A stretch of 7,266 nucleotides of DNA from a bacterium HR23 (GCA_002923335.1 BEHZ01000087.1:1-7266), one strand, 5' to 3'. Shown: positions 1 through 5,266, counted from the stretch's first letter. Notes: a model not told the origin generated them from the sequence alone. Made by a program: numbers and translations.

Positions 1-214
1 CGATAAAAGCGAATTGCTCCCATATGGCTAAAGAGGTTAGAAATGGCGGCCTTCTGGATTTTATAGGGCCTATTTGTCCTAATGCAGTTGATAAAAGGGC
101 TTATGACGCGTGATTACAAGATGTATCCCCAATTATGTCTACGCACATCCCTATTGACATAGGACAAAGGGGCGTTTTACCTTCAGGGCGAAGGCGGCAG
201 AAAGGAGGTGAAAC

Positions 215-358
215 ATGGCCGAGGCGTATTGCTTCAAATGCCGCAAGAAGGTTACCATCCGGAACGCCACCCAGGTTACTCTGAAGAATAACCGGCCGGC
301 GATCCAGGGTGTGTGCCCTTCCTGTGGCACGAAGGTCTTCCGGATCGGGAAAGGGTAA
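215..358 (+). CDS. Small double-CXXC zinc-ribbon protein (DUF5679-like)
   Basis: This 47-residue protein has two CXXC knuckles, C6-x2-C9 (CFKC) and C34-x2-C37 (CPSC), 24 residues apart. That is the layout of a single four-cysteine zinc ribbon. The N-terminal AYCFKCRKK and the central N-x-RPAIQG segment resemble the short DUF5679 family, whose biochemical role is unknown; nucleic-acid or protein binding is only a guess from the fold. The start is fixed by a strong ribosome site, AAAGGAGGT at 201-209, five bases before the ATG. Upstream, a perfect TTGACA at 154-159 could be a -35 box, but no convincing -10 follows. The gene stands alone and is convergent with the MOSC-moaA-rdgB operon. It is too short for many gene callers but looks intact. 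Confidence 0.85.
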   Translation: MAEAYCFKCRKKVTIRNATQVTLKNNRPAIQGVCPSCGTKVFRIGKG

Positions 359-389
359 TACCCCCCGCCGATAGACCGGGTGTTCCCCC

Positions 390-419
390 ACAAGCGCCAG
401 GCAGGTGCCTGACGCTTGT
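390..419. terminator. Stem-loop between convergent genes, possible bidirectional terminator
   Basis: Bases 390-402 pair with 407-419 around an AGGT loop. Twelve of 13 positions pair; the exception is C397 opposite A412. The hairpin lies 31 bases after the zinc-ribbon stop and 49 bases beyond the MOSC stop on the other strand, where a shared terminator would be expected. Neither side carries a real T-tract, so it may instead be a Rho-assisted or mRNA 3'-end stabilising structure. Confidence 0.4.
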
Positions 420-468
420 GTTATGGCCGGGGATACGGTGCCTGGGGGCTTGCCGGCCGACGCTGGGT

Positions 469-984
469 TCAGGGGGCCCCCTTACTCCCCGTCGCCCTTT
501 CTACCCACACCCTATCTCCGGGGCGGACAGGTCCCGGACGATGCACCACGCCCACCACGCCTCTGCGCCCCTTCACCAGGCGAACGATGTCGGGGTGGTG
601 AACCTCCAGTGTGGCGCAGGGGCTGTTCTGCTTGGTTACCTCCACGACCGCCGTATCCCCGAGGTGCAGACGGTCGCCCGGGCACAGGTCCGAGAGGTCG
701 CCCAGCCCCTCCACCAGCATGTTCTCGCCAAAAGCCCCCGGCTCCAGGCGGATGCCCAGGGCTTCCCCCAGGTCGCTATAGACCTCTTGGGCAACGATGC
801 TCACCTGGCGCCAGTTGGGTTCCGGGTCGCCCCTCTTTTTGTGCTTGTTGATAGGGCCGGCGTGCCAATCGCCCTCCACACCTTGACCGTTCAAAAAAAT
901 AACCGGTTGAGGGTATTTGGGGATGCCCCCTGTGGGGCGCAAGCAGACGGCAAGCACCCTCCCCGGGGCCTGGTGCGACTCCAT
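469..984 (-). CDS. MOSC domain-containing protein
   Basis: This 171-residue protein is almost entirely one MOSC domain, the beta-barrel fold of the molybdenum-cofactor sulfurase C-terminus. Family landmarks are visible: GVEGDWHAG at 35-43, RQVSIVAQE at 59-67, PGAFGENM at 82-89, PGDRLHLG at 102-109, and the conserved cysteine C123 in KQNSPCATL. Family members bind or transfer sulfur or Moco-related ligands; for stand-alone small MOSC proteins the substrate is usually unknown, so the pathway is inferred here from the upstream moaA. The ATG at 984 is chosen over upstream in-frame codons because it has a GGAGG site at 991-995 and lies two bases after the moaA stop. Reading further upstream would run antisense-like into moaA. 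The length matches small stand-alone MOSC proteins, and no truncation is seen. Confidence 0.88.
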   Translation of the reverse strand: MESHQAPGRVLAVCLRPTGGIPKYPQPVIFLNGQGVEGDWHAGPINKHKKRGDPEPNWRQVSIVAQEVYSDLGEALGIRLEPGAFGENMLVEGLGDLSDLCPGDRLHLGDTAVVEVTKQNSPCATLEVHHPDIVRLVKGRRGVVGVVHRPGPVRPGDRVWVERATGSKGAP

Positions 985-986
985 TT

Positions 987-2024
987 CTACCCTCCCACCT
1001 GGAACATCTCCACTTTGCGGGCGGGGCGGGCCTCCTTGCGGGCCCGCTCCTCGGAATACCGGTCCGTGCGCCGCCGCCAGAGGGCGATGACATGCTGGCG
1101 AACCTCCTCGTCGGAGGCGCCGCTGCGCAAAAGGGCCTTCAGGTCGTAGCCTTCGGTGGCGAAAAGGCAGGTGTAGGCCTTGCCTTCCGCGGAGAGGCGC
1201 AGGCGGGTGCAATCCCCACAGAAAGGCTTGGTAACCGATGCGATGACGCCCACCTCTCCACCCCCGTCCCGATAGCGGTAGCGCAAGGCGGTATCCCCAT
1301 AGCCACGCGGGAGGGGCTCCAGAGGGAAGACAGCGCTGAGGCGCTGAAGGATTTCATCGGCCGAGACCACGTCATCCAGGCGCCAGTGGTTGAGGGAGCC
1401 CACGTCCATATACTCTATGAAGCGGATGATGTAGCCCCGCTCCTTGCAGAAGCGGGCCAGGGCAACCACCTCCTCGTCGTTCACGCCCCTCTGGACGACT
1501 ACATTGACCTTCACTGGCCCCAGGCCAACGCGGGTGGCCTCCTCAATACCTTCTATCACCCGCTGGGGGCCGAAGCCGCGCCCGTTCATCCTGCCGAACA
1601 CCTGGGCGTCCAGGGAGTGGAGGCTCACCGTAACCCGGTGCAGGCCGGCGTCTTTCAGGGCACGGGCCTTCTGGGCCAGAAGGAAGCCGTTGGTTGTGAG
1701 GGCCAGGTCCTCAACACCGGGGATAGCCGAAAGCTGAGCGATCAGTTTCTCCACCTGGTTGCGCAAGAGGGGCTCCCCACCCGTGAGGCGCACCTTACGC
1801 ACCCCCAGGGAGACGAAAATGCGCACCAGGCGTGCGGTCTCCTCAAAGGTCAGTATGTCCTCCCGGGGGAGGAAACGATAGCGAAATCCCAGGGCTTCGT
1901 GGGGCATGCAGAAGGGACACCGGAAGTTACAGCGGTCGGTAATGGAGATGCGCAGGTCCCGGAGGGGCCTGCCCAGGCGGTCAGTGAGGAATTGTGCCCG
2001 AGAAGGGGCGCATGTTTCGGTCAT
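987..2024 (-). CDS. moaA: GTP 3',8-cyclase MoaA
   Basis: MoaA is a cytoplasmic radical SAM enzyme that rearranges GTP to 3',8-cyclo-7,8-dihydro-GTP, the first committed step of molybdenum cofactor synthesis, acting before MoaC. The 345-residue protein has all the expected parts. The N-terminal radical-SAM cluster is C32-x3-C36-x2-C39 (CNFRCPFC), the SAM-binding motif is TGGEPLL at 81-87, and TTNG is at 110-113. Also present are VSLHSLDA at 132-140 and FIEYMDVGS at 202-210. The second, GTP-binding cluster has C269, C272 and C286, and the protein ends in the functionally important Gly-Gly. Histidine in SLHSLD replaces the aspartate common in this strand but occurs in the family. The gene overlaps rdgB by ATGA (2021-2024) with only a weak GGGGAAG ribosome site, so its translation is probably coupled to rdgB. 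The MOSC gene follows after two bases. No moaC, moaE or mogA is in view. Confidence 0.96.
   Translation of the reverse strand: MTETCAPSRAQFLTDRLGRPLRDLRISITDRCNFRCPFCMPHEALGFRYRFLPREDILTFEETARLVRIFVSLGVRKVRLTGGEPLLRNQVEKLIAQLSAIPGVEDLALTTNGFLLAQKARALKDAGLHRVTVSLHSLDAQVFGRMNGRGFGPQRVIEGIEEATRVGLGPVKVNVVVQRGVNDEEVVALARFCKERGYIIRFIEYMDVGSLNHWRLDDVVSADEILQRLSAVFPLEPLPRGYGDTALRYRYRDGGGEVGVIASVTKPFCGDCTRLRLSAEGKAYTCLFATEGYDLKALLRSGASDEEVRQHVIALWRRRTDRYSEERARKEARPARKVEMFQVGG
991..996 (-). promoter_or_regulatory. Ribosome site of the MOSC gene inside the moaA stop region
   Basis: On the minus strand the last moaA codons, GGA GGG TAG, form the GGAGG-type ribosome site for the MOSC ATG at 984. The codons for MoaA's conserved Gly-Gly tail thus double as the translation signal of the next gene. 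This supports the short MOSC start and translational coupling. Confidence 0.7.
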
Positions 2025-2644
2025 GTCTTCCCCGTGCCCAGCAACTCCTTGAGAAGGGCAACGGCCTGGCGTGCTGCCTTACCCCGGTGGCTGAGGGCGT
2101 TCTTCTCCTCCAGGCTCAACTGGGCCACCGTCTTCCCCTTATCGGGCAAGTAAAAGATGGGGTCATAGCCGAACCCGCCACTGCCCTGGGGGGCAAAGGC
2201 GATGAGCCCCTCCACCGTTCCCTCTACAGTATAAGTGCGCCCGTCGGGGAAGGCAAGGGCGATGACCGAACGAAAGCGCGCGGAGCGCTTCTCCCAGGGC
2301 ACCCCCTCCAGTTTCTGCAGGAGGAAGGCGATCCGTTGGGGGTCGGTGGCGTTCTCCCCGGCATAGACCTTGGCCTGGGCGCCGGGGGCGCCCCCCAGAG
2401 CGTCCACCTCCAGGCCGGAGTCGTCGGCGAGGGTAGGGAGGCCGGTCATCCGGCAATAGGTGCGGGCTTTCAGCAGGGCGTTTTCGGCGCAGGACTGGCC
2501 TGTTTCGGCCACGGAAGCCGTAATACCCAGGTCGGCCAGGGTAACCCATCGGCAGGGGGCTTCGGCCAGGATGGGGAGAAGTTCTCTCACTTTGCCGGGG
2601 TTGGTAGTGGCCAGCAGAAAAAGGGGGCGCTCCTCGGGGGCCAT
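2021..2644 (-). CDS. rdgB: XTP/dITP pyrophosphatase, RdgB/HAM1 family
   Basis: This 207-residue house-cleaning enzyme hydrolyses dITP, XTP and related deaminated purine triphosphates to monophosphate and pyrophosphate, keeping them out of nucleic acids. Family motifs are present in order: the nucleotide-binding LATTNPGKVREL at 11-22, ENALLKA at 54-60, the Mg-binding and catalytic ADDSGLEVDALGGAPG at 73-88 with D74/D75, FGYDPIFY at 158-165, and the C-terminal SHRGKA at 185-190. Length is normal. An in-frame GTG six bases upstream lies inside the AGGAGGT ribosome site and cannot be the start; the ATG four bases after that site can. It is the first gene of the rdgB-moaA-MOSC unit. Its promoter would have to lie in the short gap before, or within, the divergent tRNA-Leu(GAG) gene, and I could not identify it. 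Confidence 0.95.
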   Translation of the reverse strand: MAPEERPLFLLATTNPGKVRELLPILAEAPCRWVTLADLGITASVAETGQSCAENALLKARTYCRMTGLPTLADDSGLEVDALGGAPGAQAKVYAGENATDPQRIAFLLQKLEGVPWEKRSARFRSVIALAFPDGRTYTVEGTVEGLIAFAPQGSGGFGYDPIFYLPDKGKTVAQLSLEEKNALSHRGKAARQAVALLKELLGTGKT

Positions 2645-2648
2645 TGAC

Positions 2649-2655
2649 ACCTCCT
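2649..2655 (-). promoter_or_regulatory. Ribosome site fixing the rdgB start
   Basis: AGGAGGT on the minus strand ends four bases before the ATG at 2644. The competing GTG at 2650-2648 overlaps this site, so the ATG is the better start. Confidence 0.75.
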
Positions 2656-2709
2656 AGGCGGGCTGGTTACCATGACGGCGGAAGGGTGTGTGGCTCTTCC
2701 ACTCGGCGT

Positions 2710-2795
2710 GCCCAGGTGGTGGAACTGGTAGACACGCGGTCTTGAGGGGGCCGTGGGGTTTCCCCGTGTGGGTTCAAATCCCGCCCTGGGCACCA
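2710..2795 (+). tRNA. tRNA-Leu, anticodon GAG
   Basis: This is a class II tRNA of 86 bases including an encoded CCA (2793-2795). The acceptor stem GCCCAGG (2710-2716) pairs perfectly with CCTGGGC (2785-2791), and the discriminator base is A. The anticodon stem CGGTC/GGCCG encloses TTGAGGG with anticodon GAG at 2744-2746, reading CUC and CUU. A long variable arm (GGGG-TTT-CCCC) marks leucine identity, and the T loop is TTCAAAT. It shares a 21-base identical stretch (2762-2782) with the tRNA-Leu(TAA) downstream. It is the first of two tRNAs spaced four bases apart and is divergent from rdgB. Confidence 0.95.
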
Positions 2796-2799
2796 GTGG

Positions 2800-2873
2800 G
2801 GCAACGTAGCCAAGAGGCCTAAGGCGGAGGTCTGCAAAACCTCTATTCGCCGGTTCGAATCCGGCCGTCGCCT
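2800..2873 (+). tRNA. tRNA-Cys, anticodon GCA
   Basis: This is a 74-base cloverleaf with D stem GCC/GGC, anticodon stem GAGGT/ACCTC enclosing CTGCAAA (anticodon GCA at 2834-2836), and T arm GCCGG-TTCGAAT-CCGGC. The discriminator base is T73, the main cysteine identity element. The acceptor GGCAACG (2800-2806) pairs with CGTCGCC (2866-2872) except for A4 opposite C69. No CCA is encoded; TTTT follows, so CCA must be added enzymatically. It lies only four bases after tRNA-Leu(GAG) and is probably cotranscribed with it. Confidence 0.93.
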
Positions 2874-2944
2874 TTTCTGCCGTCGCACCACCTGTCTCAT
2901 ACTCCCTTCACGGACAGCCCGCCGCCGTGGGGGGTATGTTATTC

Positions 2945-2950
2945 TATGAT
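2945..2950 (+). promoter_or_regulatory. Probable -10 element of tRNA-Leu(TAA)
   Basis: TATGAT matches the -10 consensus at five of six positions. It sits in a short AT-rich patch in GC-rich DNA, 12 bases before the mature tRNA 5' end at 2963, which suits a short leader. No clear -35 box is seen at the usual distance. A separate promoter would make this tRNA independent of the Leu-Cys pair. Confidence 0.4.
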
Positions 2951-2962
2951 AGCGGTAGGCGG

Positions 2963-3046
2963 GCCGAGGTGGCGAAACGGCAGACGCGGCGGACTTAAAA
3001 TCCGCTGGGGCACCGCCCCGTGTGGGTTCAAATCCCACCCTCGGCA
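2963..3046 (+). tRNA. tRNA-Leu, anticodon TAA, integration target
   Basis: This class II tRNA has a perfect acceptor stem, GCCGAGG (2963-2969) with CCTCGGC (3039-3045), and discriminator A3046. The D arm is GCG/CGC. The anticodon stem GCGGA/TCCGC encloses CTTAAAA, with anticodon TAA at 2996-2998 reading UUA and UUG. The long variable arm is TGGGGCACCGCCCCGT, and the T arm GTGGG-TTCAAAT-CCCAC is fully paired. It is followed by CCCC rather than CCA, so no CCA is encoded. The gene is intact even though an integrase fragment abuts its 3' end, as expected when an element restores the tRNA end on insertion. The integrase reading frame continues antisense through the whole gene. Confidence 0.96.
3016..3046 (+). 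other. Putative attachment site in the tRNA-Leu(TAA) 3' end
   Basis: The T arm and acceptor end of this tRNA directly adjoin a tyrosine integrase gene that reads toward it. This is the usual arrangement for elements integrated by site-specific recombination at tRNA 3' ends. The exact core cannot be set, because I find no second copy of the tRNA end to the right. The same 21 bases, 3016-3036, also occur in tRNA-Leu(GAG) at 2762-2782. Confidence 0.4.
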
Positions 3047-3598
3047 CCCCATTTTGCTACCGCCTCCCTCTCCTGACATGCTGCCGCCCAGGAGCTCATC
3101 GAAGCGCGGGGCCGCCTCTTTCTGCAGGCCGGGGGCCACATGGCTGTATGTGTCCAGGGTGAAGGCCACGGAGCTGTGCCCCAGCCTCTCGGAGACCACT
3201 TTGGGGTGGACCCCCTGCTTCATGAGGAGGCTGGCGTGGGCGTGGCGCAGGTCGTGGAAGCGGACCCCGGCCAGGCCCGCTTTCCGCACAATCCTCGAGA
3301 AGGCCCGGGTCAGTGTGTCGGGGTCGGTGGGCTTCCCATCAGGCCGGGCAAAGACCAGGTCCGTCTCCTGGAGGGGCCTGCCCAGGAGGAGAGCCCTGGC
3401 CTCCTGCTCCTCCCGGTGCCGGCGGAGCAGCACGGCCAGGGATGGTGTGAGGTCCACCCTCCGCCGACTGCGGGCGCTCTTGGGCTCCTGGACCACATAT
3501 TGGCCCCTGACCCGATAGAGGGCCTGGGTCACGGAGAGGCTTGCCAGGTCCAGGTCCACGTCGCACCAGCGCCGGTGTCAAGAGGAAAGGGAGAACCC

Positions 3599-3850
3599 GT
3601 GAGCCAGGAAAGGCAGACACTGACCGTCGCAGAGACGGCTCCCCTGCTGGGCATCGGGCGGCAGTCGGCGTATGAGCGCATAAAGGCCGGCGAGATACCC
3701 TGTATCAGGGTTGGGCGTCGCCTGCTCGCGCCCCGGAGGGCCCTGGAGAAACTCCTGGAGCAGGGGCAGGCCACTCCCCGGCCCGGGTCCGAGGGGTGCC
3801 GCCCCGACAGCAGGACCACGGGAGCCCCCGGTGGTGAAGGGCACCTGTGA
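3599..3850 (+). CDS. Excisionase-like helix-turn-helix DNA-binding protein
   Basis: This 83-residue protein carries a MerR/excisionase-type HTH (HTH_17) over residues 8-52. The usual order of family features is present: LTVAETAPLLGIG (8-20) for the first helices, the recognition segment RQSAYERIKAGEIP (21-34), then IRVGRRLLAPRRALEKLL (36-53) as wing and last helix. The Gly/Pro-rich tail from about 57 looks disordered. Such proteins bind DNA to direct integrase toward excision or to regulate the element; which applies here is unknown. The GTG start at 3599 is preceded by a GGGAG site a few bases upstream. No ATG fits the domain start. It is oriented away from the integrase remnant, with only about 20 bases between the integrase break and this start. 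Excisionase genes more often precede and share the strand of int, so a rearrangement is likely. Confidence 0.72.
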   Translation: MSQERQTLTVAETAPLLGIGRQSAYERIKAGEIPCIRVGRRLLAPRRALEKLLEQGQATPRPGSEGCRPDSRTTGAPGGEGHL

Positions 3851-4191
3851 GCGGACGGTGGGGTCTCCTTATAGCCCGACGGAGAACAGCCGATGGCGAT
3901 GTTCAGTGAAGAGGCTCGCACCTCCTGCGCCGGCACCTGGACCAGCGCCGGGCCTCATTTATAAGAGCGGATGTCATCCGGAAGCGGGGGCACTGCTCAA
4001 CCCTGGGGCAAGGGGAGTCCGTCCTGGATCCCGGAGGAGGTGGAGCCGACGCTGGCCCGCTGGTCAGGCGAGACGGATGGCGCCGTGAAAGGGGGTGAGA
4101 AACAACGGTGAACACCGGACGCCTAATGGAAGCCCGCCCCGCAGGCTAGGAGCCAGGGGCCGGGCGCAGCACACAAGGAGGTAACACGCCG
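3851..4191. other. Intergenic stretch of the element with only one weak ORF
   Basis: These 341 bases between the HTH gene and the next ribosome site hold no recognisable gene, RNA or repeat. Open frames on both strands are short, Pro/Arg-rich and unlike known proteins. The best candidate is a 46-codon ORF at 3971-4111, listed separately. The sequence may be decayed coding DNA. Confidence 0.5.
3971..4111 (+). CDS. Weak candidate small ORF, 46 residues
   Basis: An ATG-started frame encodes a hydrophilic 46-residue peptide. Its second half, including WIPEEVEPTLARW (about residues 18-30), has a more natural residue mix than the surrounding frames. There is no good ribosome site before the ATG (only AAGAG), and I recognise no family. 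The same frame also contains a short ATG-started stretch before a TAA just upstream, so this could be the end of a broken gene. Confidence 0.2.
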   Translation: MSSGSGGTAQPWGKGSPSWIPEEVEPTLARWSGETDGAVKGGEKQR

Positions 4192-4467
4192 ATGCCGCAG
4201 CACAATTCTAGACATTTGTGCACAAGCGGTCAAGCGGTCGCCCTCGCCGTTTACCGTCCATCCCTAGGCCGCTGGGCCACCGTCGGCAAGCTCGTGCCCC
4301 TGGGCGGGGCCCTGGTGTTGGCTGTCCCATACCGCCACCGGCGACGGCTGAGGGGGCGAGCCAGCCTGCCTTCAGTGGCCGTCCGGCACGCCCGGGAGCG
4401 GGGGGCCGTCGCCATCCTGGTGCACGCTGACGGTGAGCGCCTGGCCCTGGGGGAGGGGCGGCGATGA
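4192..4467 (+). CDS. Hypothetical protein of the element, 91 residues
   Basis: I do not recognise a family. The ATG follows a strong AGGAGGT ribosome site (4176-4182) by nine bases, the best such signal within the element. The protein has a moderately hydrophobic N-terminal half (GQAVALAVY at 13-21, GGALVLAVPYRH at 38-49) with a beta-strand-like alternation. A basic stretch RHRRRLRGR (48-56) is followed by a helix-like VAVRHARERGAVAILVHADG (62-81). There is no signal peptide, clear membrane helix or metal motif. Its stop overlaps the ATG of the next small frame (ATGA at 4464-4467). The ribosome site and phage-like setting favour a real gene, but GC-rich shadow frames make this uncertain. Confidence 0.45.
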   Translation: MPQHNSRHLCTSGQAVALAVYRPSLGRWATVGKLVPLGGALVLAVPYRHRRRLRGRASLPSVAVRHARERGAVAILVHADGERLALGEGRR

Positions 4468-4637
4468 TGGTCTCCCTCGCTTCCCTCCTCTGCGGCGATC
4501 CCGCTGCCCCTGCCGTCAGGCGGCCAGGAGGGGCACGGGCACCGGGCGAGCGCATGGGCCTCCTTGAAGGGGGTTGGAACAACTTGGGGATGGGGGAGTG
4601 TCGCAGGATGAGAAGGGGAGGGCGGGGATGCAGGTAG
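4464..4637 (+). CDS. Possible coupled small ORF, 57 residues
   Basis: This frame begins with ATGATG overlapping the stop of the preceding ORF in an ATGA arrangement, and GGGGGAGGGG lies upstream as a possible ribosome site. The product is Gly/Arg-rich with a central MGLLEGGWNNLGMG (31-44), and it matches nothing I know. It stops eight bases before the end of the convergent Rad52-like pseudogene. The overlap is the only argument for it, and a chance frame is equally plausible. Confidence 0.2.
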   Translation: MMVSLASLLCGDPAAPAVRRPGGARAPGERMGLLEGGWNNLGMGECRRMRRGGRGCR

Positions 4638-4644
4638 TGAGGGG

Positions 4645-5263
4645 TTAGGCGGAGACGGCGGAGGTGGCCCGACCGGCGAGGCGGCACACGAAGGCCCGCA
4701 CCAGGTTCGCCAGGGCACGGGCGTCCGGGTCCTGCCCCGTCCGCTTCTTCACCGTCTCACGGGTGCGGGCGTCGGGGAAGCCCAGACAACGGCCCAGCCC
4801 AGCAGGGCCTCCCGCAGGATGGGCCGGATGCCGTCCCCCACCGCCTCCCCGAAGAGGCTGTTGCCGAACCTGTTGCTGAAGGAGCGGAAGACCCACTTGG
4901 GGGCAGCGGCGACCGCCCCCTTCAGGGCAGTGTCGTGGCCCTCAGGCGTGTCCTGCACCACCGGATGACACACCACATCCGTTCGGGGCGGGACCCCCGG
5001 CACACTGACCCAAACCCTCGCCAGGCACATCCCAAGGGTGCGCACCTCCCCCGTGGCCCTGCCCAGGCACCGGACCCCCGGTATTCCACGGGGCCCGGGA
5101 GCCCACAGCCCCAGTCCCCGTAGCCGAAGCCCCGGTTGGCCTGGGCAATGGTGGTGTGCCCCTCCAGGTAGGGCACAGGCTGGCCCCTGGGACCCTTGCG
5201 GAAGGAGACCAGCGAGGGATCCGGGGGCTGGCGCAGGCGGTGCTCCACCTCCGGGGGCAGGCC
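4645..5263 (-). pseudogene. Rad52/Rad22-type single-strand annealing protein, frameshifted
   Basis: Three reading frames in succession carry pieces of one protein. The first (5263 to about 5080) has PPDPSLVSF, then YLEGHTTIAQANRGFGYGDW. This resembles the start of the Rad52 annealing core, where a Y(I/L)EG..(V/I)I..AN..FG..GW pattern is typical. The second (about 5060 to 4800) has QDTPEGHDTALKGAV then RSFSNRFGNSLFG, matching the core pattern of a helix with Lys-Ala-Val followed by LRSFGxxxGNxL(Y/F). The third (about 4800 to 4645) continues with a helix-like ETVKKRTGQDPDARALANLV and ends at TAA. At least two frameshifts, near 5060-5085 and near 4797, break the gene. The active family anneals complementary single strands, often in phage recombination. 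There is no clear start codon: the frame opens after tandem TGA-TAG, and GTG 5248 is the first candidate. The family call is by eye from motifs. Confidence 0.62.
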
Positions 5264-5266
5264 CTA

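Larger units (their letters stand above)
2939..3577 (-). pseudogene. Tyrosine recombinase (phage-type integrase), N-terminally truncated
   Basis: Only the C-terminal catalytic half of a tyrosine integrase is present. Counting from the GTG at 3559, the protein shows PKSARSRRRV (26-35), the HDLRHAHASLL box with H102 and R105 (102-112), LGHSS with H128 (126-130) and the nucleophile Y138 in TYSHV. Recognisable sequence starts just upstream of the GTG (RRWCDVDLDL), then a TGA at 3578-3580 ends the frame. The SAM-like core-binding domain and the first catalytic arginine box (usually TGLRxGE) are missing, so the protein should be inactive. The C-terminus has no stop of its own: after about residue 170 the frame runs antisense through tRNA-Leu(TAA) to a TAA at 2939-2941, so the last 35 or so residues are tRNA-derived. 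The gene points into the tRNA, as in tRNA-targeted islands and prophages. Confidence 0.85.
3047..5266. mobile_element. Degraded tRNA-Leu-integrated element (prophage or island remnant)
   Basis: This span runs from the tRNA 3' end to the tandem stops after the ARPP-1 gene. It contains a half integrase, an excisionase-like HTH gene, small unrecognised ORFs and a frameshifted Rad52-type annealing gene. The content is typical of a phage or integrative element, but there are no structural, replication or conjugation genes, so it is a remnant. The left edge is well supported. The right edge is an inference from gene content, because no repeat of the tRNA end is found. Confidence 0.55.

Noticed and set aside
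24..113. Short plus-strand frame of 29 codons starting at ATG 24
   Set aside because: It has no ribosome site, no recognisable motif, and lies in an AT-rich leader; chance is the simpler explanation.
154..182. Perfect TTGACA (154-159) upstream of the zinc-ribbon gene as a promoter
   Set aside because: No acceptable -10 hexamer lies 16-18 bases downstream; the best candidates match only two or three of six positions.
471..482. AGGGGGCCCCCT palindrome at the MOSC stop as an operator
   Set aside because: It overlaps the end of the coding region in very GC-rich DNA, and nothing ties it to a regulator.
313..1149. Long plus-strand open frames opposite the MOSC and moaA genes
   Set aside because: They are antisense shadows in GC-rich DNA, Pro/Arg/His-rich, without domain motifs, and they conflict with well-supported minus-strand genes.
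2667..3047. Minus-strand frame of 126 codons across the tRNA cluster
   Set aside because: It contains repeated VGFEPTRG-like and RPDSNRR-like strings that are translated antisense tRNA T arms, a well-known annotation artefact.
3140..3598. Plus-strand extension of the HTH gene upstream of 3599
   Set aside because: It is antisense to the integrase. The HTH domain and ribosome site place the start at the GTG at 3599.
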